A stretch of DNA of 9,991 bases from Azonexus sp. (lineage in GTDB: Bacteria > Pseudomonadota > Gammaproteobacteria > Burkholderiales > Rhodocyclaceae): the NCBI GenBank assembly GCA_023150195.1, contig JAKLLI010000043.1, positions 1,030 through 11,020 of the forward strand, read 5' to 3'. How positions within the stretch are numbered: the first letter of the stretch is position 1; every line of letters begins with the position of its first letter. Positions 6,461 to 9,991 of the stretch are shown here, in pieces. The notes below the pieces were generated by a model, which was given only the letters and a program-made list of their open reading frames with translations, was not told the origin of the DNA and did no database searches. Position numbers and translations under genes: made by a program.

Positions 6461-6467
6461 ATTTGGC

Positions 6468-6899
6468 CTATTGTGGACATTCACTATTGGGAATCATAGT
6501 AGGTCGTTTCCAATCACCGCTAACGACTTGCCATATTCCCTTGGTGGTTGTCATAACAATTTTGTTTGCTAACCATTGGCCGTTTCTGCACCCTAAAGCC
6601 GTAAATGAAACAGAGTCATTCAGGTTTCTCCTTGGTTCAGTGATTTTTATTGCATAGGGCATCGTTATGCGATGACGCATGCCCATTTGCCAAACCATCT
6701 CTTGCATTGTTGGCTCCCAGTACGTTAGCTTTGAAAAGGTATCCTCATCAAATACCACCAGTGATTGATACCAAGCTAGAAATACAGCCATTGCCGGATC
6801 ATTATTATCTGGGTCTTGGAGATGTGAGTAATTCTGAGTTGGCACAGATGTGCACCCGGAAATCAAGAGCACTACAAGGGCAACGGAAATAAGTCGCAT
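6468..6899 (-). CDS. Unrecognised small lipoprotein (cassette cargo)
   Basis: A 143-residue predicted lipoprotein I cannot assign to a family. A short signal peptide ends in lipobox LISGC (Cys16), with Thr at +2, so outer-membrane anchoring is likely. The mature part is soluble, aromatic-rich (WYQSLVVF, WEPTMQEMVWQMG) and ends in a probable beta-rich segment with a second cysteine (FTALGCRNGQW, 99-109) and one near the C-terminus (Cys141), which could form a disulfide in the periplasm. GAGG lies 7 nt before ATG 6899. The gene is visibly AT-richer than its neighbours, has non-coding gaps on both sides, and lies between attC-type boxes, all consistent with acquisition by transfer. Confidence 0.75.
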   Translation of the reverse strand: MRLISVALVVLLISGCTSVPTQNYSHLQDPDNNDPAMAVFLAWYQSLVVFDEDTFSKLTYWEPTMQEMVWQMGMRHRITMPYAIKITEPRRNLNDSVSFTALGCRNGQWLANKIVMTTTKGIWQVVSGDWKRPTMIPNSECPQ

Positions 6900-6918
6900 A
6901 TTGCAACCTCAGTGAGAT

Positions 6919-6974
6919 GGCTAACAGTGTTTACACGGACGCATGGGTCCGTATAGCAATAGATATTGTTGACG
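6919..6974. other. Weak second attC-like site
   Basis: On the + strand, GGCTAAC (6919-6925) is followed by a 6-bp hairpin (ACGGAC/GTCCGT, 6935-6952, 6-nt loop) and then GTTGACG (6968-6974). Total length is 56 nt, close to the stronger site. The outer AAC/GTT cores can pair, but the inner stem is short, the spacers are unequal (9 and 15 nt) and GTTGACG departs from GTTRRRY at its last two bases. It may be a degenerate attC or only a hairpin. Confidence 0.25.
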
Positions 6975-6991
6975 TGGGATTGGCTGCTCAA
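6963..6991 (-). promoter_or_regulatory. Weak candidate promoter for the cassette lipoprotein
   Basis: On the - strand TTGAGC (6991-6986) and CAATAT (6968-6963) are 17 bp apart, about 65 bp before the lipoprotein start. The -10 matches only 3 of 6, so support is slight. It would lie outside the cassette boundary, in the flanking site. Confidence 0.22.
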
Positions 6992-7036
6992 ATCGCATTG
7001 TTGTCAGTGGATTAGCGTTATTGCGGTCAGTATAAC

Positions 7037-7080
7037 AAAGCAATATGCCGAACGGGTCTGAGAGGCGCTACGGCAGCTTT
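7037..7080. repeat. Interrupted inverted repeat
   Basis: AAAGC (7037-7041) and TGCCG (7046-7050) pair with CGGCA (7071-7075) and GCTTT (7076-7080), ten base pairs in all with a 4-nt bulge and a 20-nt loop. GTATAAC directly before it recalls an attC R'' box, but no GTT box follows the right arm, so I do not call it attC. No T run follows. Confidence 0.4.
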
Positions 7081-7145
7081 CTGGCAGCATCTTCGAAAGG
7101 CCGCTTGTGGCCGGGTGCAGCCTGATCGCAAGTGGTCATCGCACC

Positions 7146-7171
7146 GAGAGCCTGTCAGAGAGCCTGTCAGA
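7146..7171. repeat. Tandem duplication of a 12-bp unit
   Basis: GAGAGCCTGTCA occurs twice without interruption (7146-7157, 7158-7169), and the next two bases begin a third copy. The unit followed by GAAATTTC loosely recalls ends of some insertion sequences, but no matching inverted end or transposase is in the window. Confidence 0.75.
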
Positions 7172-7274
7172 AATTTCATGCTCAGCCGCGCAGCGATCAG
7201 GCGCTTAATGCAGCCGAAATTCCGCAGACGTCGCTCAAACTCCTTAAAATCGCGTTTTTTCCACCGTCGACCGC

Positions 7275-8504
7275 ATGCGTCTCCTACATACCTCCGACTG
7301 GCACCTTGGCCAGCATTTCATGGGCAAGAGCCGGCAGGCCGAGCATCTGGCGCTGATCGACTGGTTGCTGGGGGCGGTGGATGAATACGCGGTGGATGCG
7401 GTGTTGATTGCTGGCGATCTGTTCGACACGGGCACCCCGCCCTCCTACGCCCGCGAGTTGTACAACCAGCTGGTGCTGCGCCTGCATCAGGCCGGTGTGG
7501 CGCTGGTGTTGCTGGGCGGCAATCACGATTCCGTGGCGGTATTGAGCGAAAGCCGGGATCTCCTGGCCAGTCTGGGTGCCAGGGTGGTGCCGGGTGCGGA
7601 TGATCCCGTACAGCAAATTCTGGTACTCCCCCGGCGCGACGGCAGCGCCGGCTGCGTAGTGTGTGCCGTCCCCTTCATCCGTCCGCGCGATGTGCTGCGC
7701 AGTCAGGCCGGGCAAAGTGCGGATGACAAGCAGCTTGGCCTGCAACAAGCAATTGCCGCGCATTACGCCAGCCTTCATACGCAAGCGCTGGTCCGGCGCG
7801 ATACGCTGCTGGCGGAAACCGGGGTTCGGTTGCCCATCGTTGCGACCGGCCACCTGACCACGGTGGGCGCGAGCAGCAGCGAATCGGTCCGGGAGATTTA
7901 CGTTGGCTCGCTGGATGCCTTTCCGGCCAAGGCGTTTCCGCCCGCCGATTACATCGCGCTCGGCCATATCCATCGACCGCAGACCGTGGGCGGCCTGCCC
8001 CATATCCGCTACAGCGGCTCGCCGCTGCCGCTGAGTTTTGACGAGGCCAAGCAAGCCAAGGAAATGCTGCTGGTCGATCTGGGCACTGAGGGTCTGCAAG
8101 GCATCACCGCCCTGCCGGTGCCCCGCTTTCAGCCGCTGGCGGCCTTCGCGTCGTCGCTTGCCGGACTGCCGGCGGCCATTGGCAGCGCTGCCGCGCAATC
8201 GGAGAACGGCAAACCCGTGTGGCTGGAAATCACGATCACCGAAGACGAGTATCTCGCCGACTTGCCCGCCCGCGTGCAGGCGGTCTGCGAGGGCTGGCCG
8301 GTTGAGGTACTGCGCATTCGCAAGGCGCGCCAACAGACAGCCACGGTCAACGCCGAGCAAGCGGGAGAAATGCTGGACGAACTGAGCCCCGAGGACGTGT
8401 TTGCGCGGCGGCTGGCGCAGGAAACGCTGGACGAACCCTTGCAGGCGGCGCTCGGCGAGCGCTTCCGTCAGGTGCTTGCCGGACTGGACGAGGTTCAGGC
8501 ATGA
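7275..8504 (+). CDS. sbcD: SbcD, nuclease subunit of SbcCD
   Basis: A 409-residue Mre11-type calcineurin-like phosphoesterase, the nuclease subunit of SbcCD. The complex, an ATP-dependent double-strand exonuclease and single-strand endonuclease, opens hairpins at palindromes and trims protein-blocked DNA ends. Metal-binding motifs are all present: SDWHLGQ (7-13; Asp8, His10), AGDLFDTG (46-53; Asp48), GGNHDS (81-86; Asn83, His84), TGHL (191-194) and ALGHIHRPQ (228-236; His231, His233), then [10 protein letters not shown] (246-255). The C-terminal part fits the SbcD capping domain, and the length matches E. coli SbcD (400). The protein starts directly with the conserved [12 protein letters not shown]. 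Its stop overlaps the sbcC start by ATGA, indicating coupled translation. Confidence 0.97.
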   Translation: MRLLHTSDWHLGQHFMGKSRQAEHLALIDWLLGAVDEYAVDAVLIAGDLFDTGTPPSYARELYNQLVLRLHQAGVALVLLGGNHDSVAVLSESRDLLASLGARVVPGADDPVQQILVLPRRDGSAGCVVCAVPFIRPRDVLRSQAGQSADDKQLGLQQAIAAHYASLHTQALVRRDTLLAETGVRLPIVATGHLTTVGASSSESVREIYVGSLDAFPAKAFPPADYIALGHIHRPQTVGGLPHIRYSGSPLPLSFDEAKQAKEMLLVDLGTEGLQGITALPVPRFQPLAAFASSLAGLPAAIGSAAAQSENGKPVWLEITITEDEYLADLPARVQAVCEGWPVEVLRIRKARQQTATVNAEQAGEMLDELSPEDVFARRLAQETLDEPLQAALGERFRQVLAGLDEVQA

Positions 8505-9991
8505 AAATCCTGCGGCTGCGGCTGAAAAACCTGAACTCCCTGAAAGGTGAGTGGGCGGTGGACTTTACCGCCCCGCCCTTTGCCGGCAATGGCCTGTTTG
8601 CCATCACCGGGCCGACCGGCGCCGGCAAATCCACGCTGCTGGATGCGATCTGTCTCGCGCTGTATCACCAAACACCACGGCTGGACAAGATTTCGGCCAG
8701 TGACAACGACATCATGACGCGGCACACGGCGGATTGCCTCTCGGAAGTTGAATTCGAGGTCAAAGGCAAGCGCTATCGCGCCTTCTGGAGCCAGCGCCGC
8801 GCCCGCGAAAAAACGGATGGGGCCTTGCAGGCGCCGCGTGTTGAACTGGCGGACGCCGAAGGCACCATTCTGGCGAGCCAGGCCAAGGAAAAACTGGAGC
8901 GCATTGCAGCCATTACCGGCCTCAGTTTCGAGCGCTTTACCAAATCCATGCTGCTGGCCCAGGGCGGATTCGCCGCCTTCCTGAATGCCAGCGCCAACGA
9001 TCGGGCGGATTTGCTCGAACAACTGACGGGCAGCGAAATCTATGGGGAAATCTCGCGCCAGGTCTTCGAAAAGGCGCGCGATGTCCGCCAGCAACTTGCG
9101 CAACTGAAGGCCAAAGCCGAAGGCGTGACTTTGCTGGCACCCGACCGGCGCGAGGCCATGCAGGCCGACATCGCCCGAATTGAGGGCGAACTGAAGGTCT
9201 GCCAGCAACGCGAGCAAGGCCTGCAAGTTCAGCAAAAATGGCAGCAGGACGTCAGCCGGATGGCGCAGGAGCTTCGAGATGCCGAGGCAAGTCAGCGTCG
9301 TGCCGAGCAGGCGTGGCAAGACGCCGCCAGCGATTTGCAGCGCCTGGCCGACAGTCTGCCGGCAGAAGCCCTCAAGCCGCTGCATGCGCGATGGCAAGAT
9401 GCAGACGCGGCTTACACCCGCAGCCAGCAGGAACGCCTGAGTCTGCAAACCCGCCGCCAGGCGCTGGAGACGGCGCTTCTGGCCGCCCACGCGAGCGCCC
9501 GACAAAGCAGCGCCCAGCTGGCGGCAGACAGCGAGAAAACCCATGCGGTGCTGAACCAGGAAATCGCCCAACTCGACCAGCACTTTCACGCCCATCCCCA
9601 ACACGCTCGCCTCGGTGAGCAACTGGGTGGCTGGCGCGAACAATTCGCCTACCGCAGCCGCCTGAGCAAGGAAATTGCCGAGTTACACCAGCGCAGCGAC
9701 GCCACCCAAAAGCGGCTGAATGCCATCAAGCAGGACATCGCAAGCCACCGTCTTGCGGTCGACACGGCCCAAAGTGCAAAAACCGTGGCAGATCAGGCCT
9801 TGATCCCGCTACAAGCCGCCCAGCAGGCCCGTCTCGCCGGCCATACCCTGCCCGAATTGCGCCAGCATTGGCAGCAAGCCCAAACGGGGCTGGCGCACTG
9901 GCAAGGGCTGACGGTGCTGGCAACCCGGCTGCGAGAACTGAGCCGCCAACAAGCCACACTGACCGAACAAGCGACTGCCGCTGCCCAACAG
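8501..9991 (+). CDS. sbcC: SbcC, SMC-like ATPase subunit of SbcCD (5' part)
   Basis: The first 497 codons of a Rad50-like ATPase, open to the window end; full SbcC is usually over 1000 residues. Seen: an N-terminal strand [20 protein letters not shown], Walker [10 protein letters not shown] (37-45), the arginine-rich region [12 protein letters not shown] (91-102), and the Q-loop [11 protein letters not shown] (151-161; Gln154) followed by [18 protein letters not shown]. From about residue 185 it turns into a long Gln/Ala/Glu/Arg-rich coiled coil. The zinc hook (CxxC), second coil, ABC signature and Walker B lie beyond the window. SbcC clamps DNA and gates SbcD's nuclease through ATP binding and hydrolysis. 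No internal stop or frameshift was found in the readable part. Confidence 0.97.
   Translation, partial: MKILRLRLKNLNSLKGEWAVDFTAPPFAGNGLFAITGPTGAGKSTLLDAICLALYHQTPRLDKISASDNDIMTRHTADCLSEVEFEVKGKRYRAFWSQRRAREKTDGALQAPRVELADAEGTILASQAKEKLERIAAITGLSFERFTKSMLLAQGGFAAFLNASANDRADLLEQLTGSEIYGEISRQVFEKARDVRQQLAQLKAKAEGVTLLAPDRREAMQADIARIEGELKVCQQREQGLQVQQKWQQDVSRMAQELRDAEASQRRAEQAWQDAASDLQRLADSLPAEALKPLHARWQDADAAYTRSQQERLSLQTRRQALETALLAAHASARQSSAQLAADSEKTHAVLNQEIAQLDQHFHAHPQHARLGEQLGGWREQFAYRSRLSKEIAELHQRSDATQKRLNAIKQDIASHRLAVDTAQSAKTVADQALIPLQAAQQARLAGHTLPELRQHWQQAQTGLAHWQGLTVLATRLRELSRQQATLTEQATAAAQQ

Larger units (their letters stand above)
6028..6467. other. 440-bp non-coding gap with hairpins
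   Basis: I see no supported gene here. From left to right it holds the palindrome next to the dnaJ-like start, a possible - strand -10 at 6182-6187, a 6-bp hairpin (CCCGAT/ATCGGG, 6325-6342), a hairpin of GAACCGG and TTGT paired with ACAA and CCGGTTC (6395-6421, 2-nt bulge), and the overlapping attC-like site at 6406-6460. Several open frames cross it, but none has a ribosome-binding site or recognisable product. Confidence 0.6.
6406..6925. mobile_element. Candidate integron-type gene cassette
   Basis: The unit consists of the attC-like site (6406-6460), a single small AT-richer gene (6468-6899) and a far-side GGCTAAC box (6919-6925). The 9-bp sequences GTTAGCCAT (6454-6462) and ATGGCTAAC (6917-6925) are perfect inverted copies. 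This is what a cassette predicts, because both box copies come from the one attC of its circular form. The gene begins about 20 bp from one boundary and ends 8 bp from the other, the compact layout typical of cassettes. No integron integrase is in the window, so it would be an isolated cassette or a remnant. Confidence 0.45.
6900..7274. other. 375-bp non-coding gap upstream of sbcD
   Basis: No gene is supported. It contains the ribosome-binding site and right boundary of the candidate cassette, hairpins at 6935-6952 and 7037-7080, a 12-bp tandem duplication at 7146-7171, and an AT-rich stretch with TAAAAT at 7245-7250 that could serve as -10 for sbcD, though no good -35 matches it. No Shine-Dalgarno is evident before sbcD. 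Confidence 0.55.

Noticed and set aside
6189..6657. + strand open frames spanning the gap and the end of the lipoprotein gene (from 6189 and 6271).
   Set aside because: No ribosome-binding site, run through hairpins and the attC-like site, and translate to unstructured Arg/Ser/Pro-rich sequence.
7150..7172. Possible LexA (SOS) operator upstream of sbcD, suggested by CTGTCAG motifs.
   Set aside because: The two CTGTCA copies are direct repeats. No CTGT-N8-ACAG dyad can be formed.
8495..9643. Long - strand open frame opposite sbcC (382 codons), and a similar one opposite sbcD (7284-8360).
   Set aside because: Low-complexity translations, no ribosome-binding sites or domains, entirely opposite the well-supported sbcD and sbcC.

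Overview
This is a GC-rich (roughly 60%) proteobacterial chromosomal segment. Gene content (SelO, GlpE-type rhodanese, SbcDC, Neisseria-type GNA1162/DUF799 lipoprotein) points to a beta- or gammaproteobacterium; the sequence alone does not fix the genus. Coding density is high except for two AT-richer gaps, 6028-6467 and 6900-7274, on either side of one small gene.

Left part, + strand: a LysE/RhtB-type amino-acid exporter (44-667) and a SelO protein adenylyltransferase (739-2223). Then, behind its own promoter-like region and a hairpin leader, comes a tight three-lipoprotein operon (2391-4140): a CsgG-family protein, a DUF4810 protein and a DUF799/GNA1162 protein, each with a clear lipobox. 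A strong intrinsic terminator (4176-4209) closes it. This trio is probably an outer-membrane-associated complex.

Middle part, - strand: an operon read right to left of a DnaJ-type co-chaperone (4996-6027) whose Gly/Phe linker is replaced by an Ala/Ser/Glu-rich one, a single-domain rhodanese resembling GlpE (4621-4941), and an unrecognised 122-residue protein (4256-4624) overlapping the rhodanese by ATGA.

The 6.4-7.0 kb zone holds a small unrecognised lipoprotein gene (6468-6899, - strand), AT-richer than its neighbours. It is bracketed by a 9-bp inverted repeat, GTTAGCCAT/ATGGCTAAC, and on one side by a 55-nt site with the architecture of an integron attC (outer R boxes, inner 12-bp stem with one extrahelical base, 6-nt loop). 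I read this as a lone integron-type gene cassette or its remnant, without an integrase in the window. It is the most interesting observation here.

Right part, + strand: sbcD (7275-8504) and the first 497 codons of sbcC (8501 to the window end), overlapping by ATGA, encode the SbcCD (Mre11-Rad50-like) nuclease that processes hairpins and DNA ends. No rRNA, tRNA, CRISPR array, transposase or phage gene was seen.
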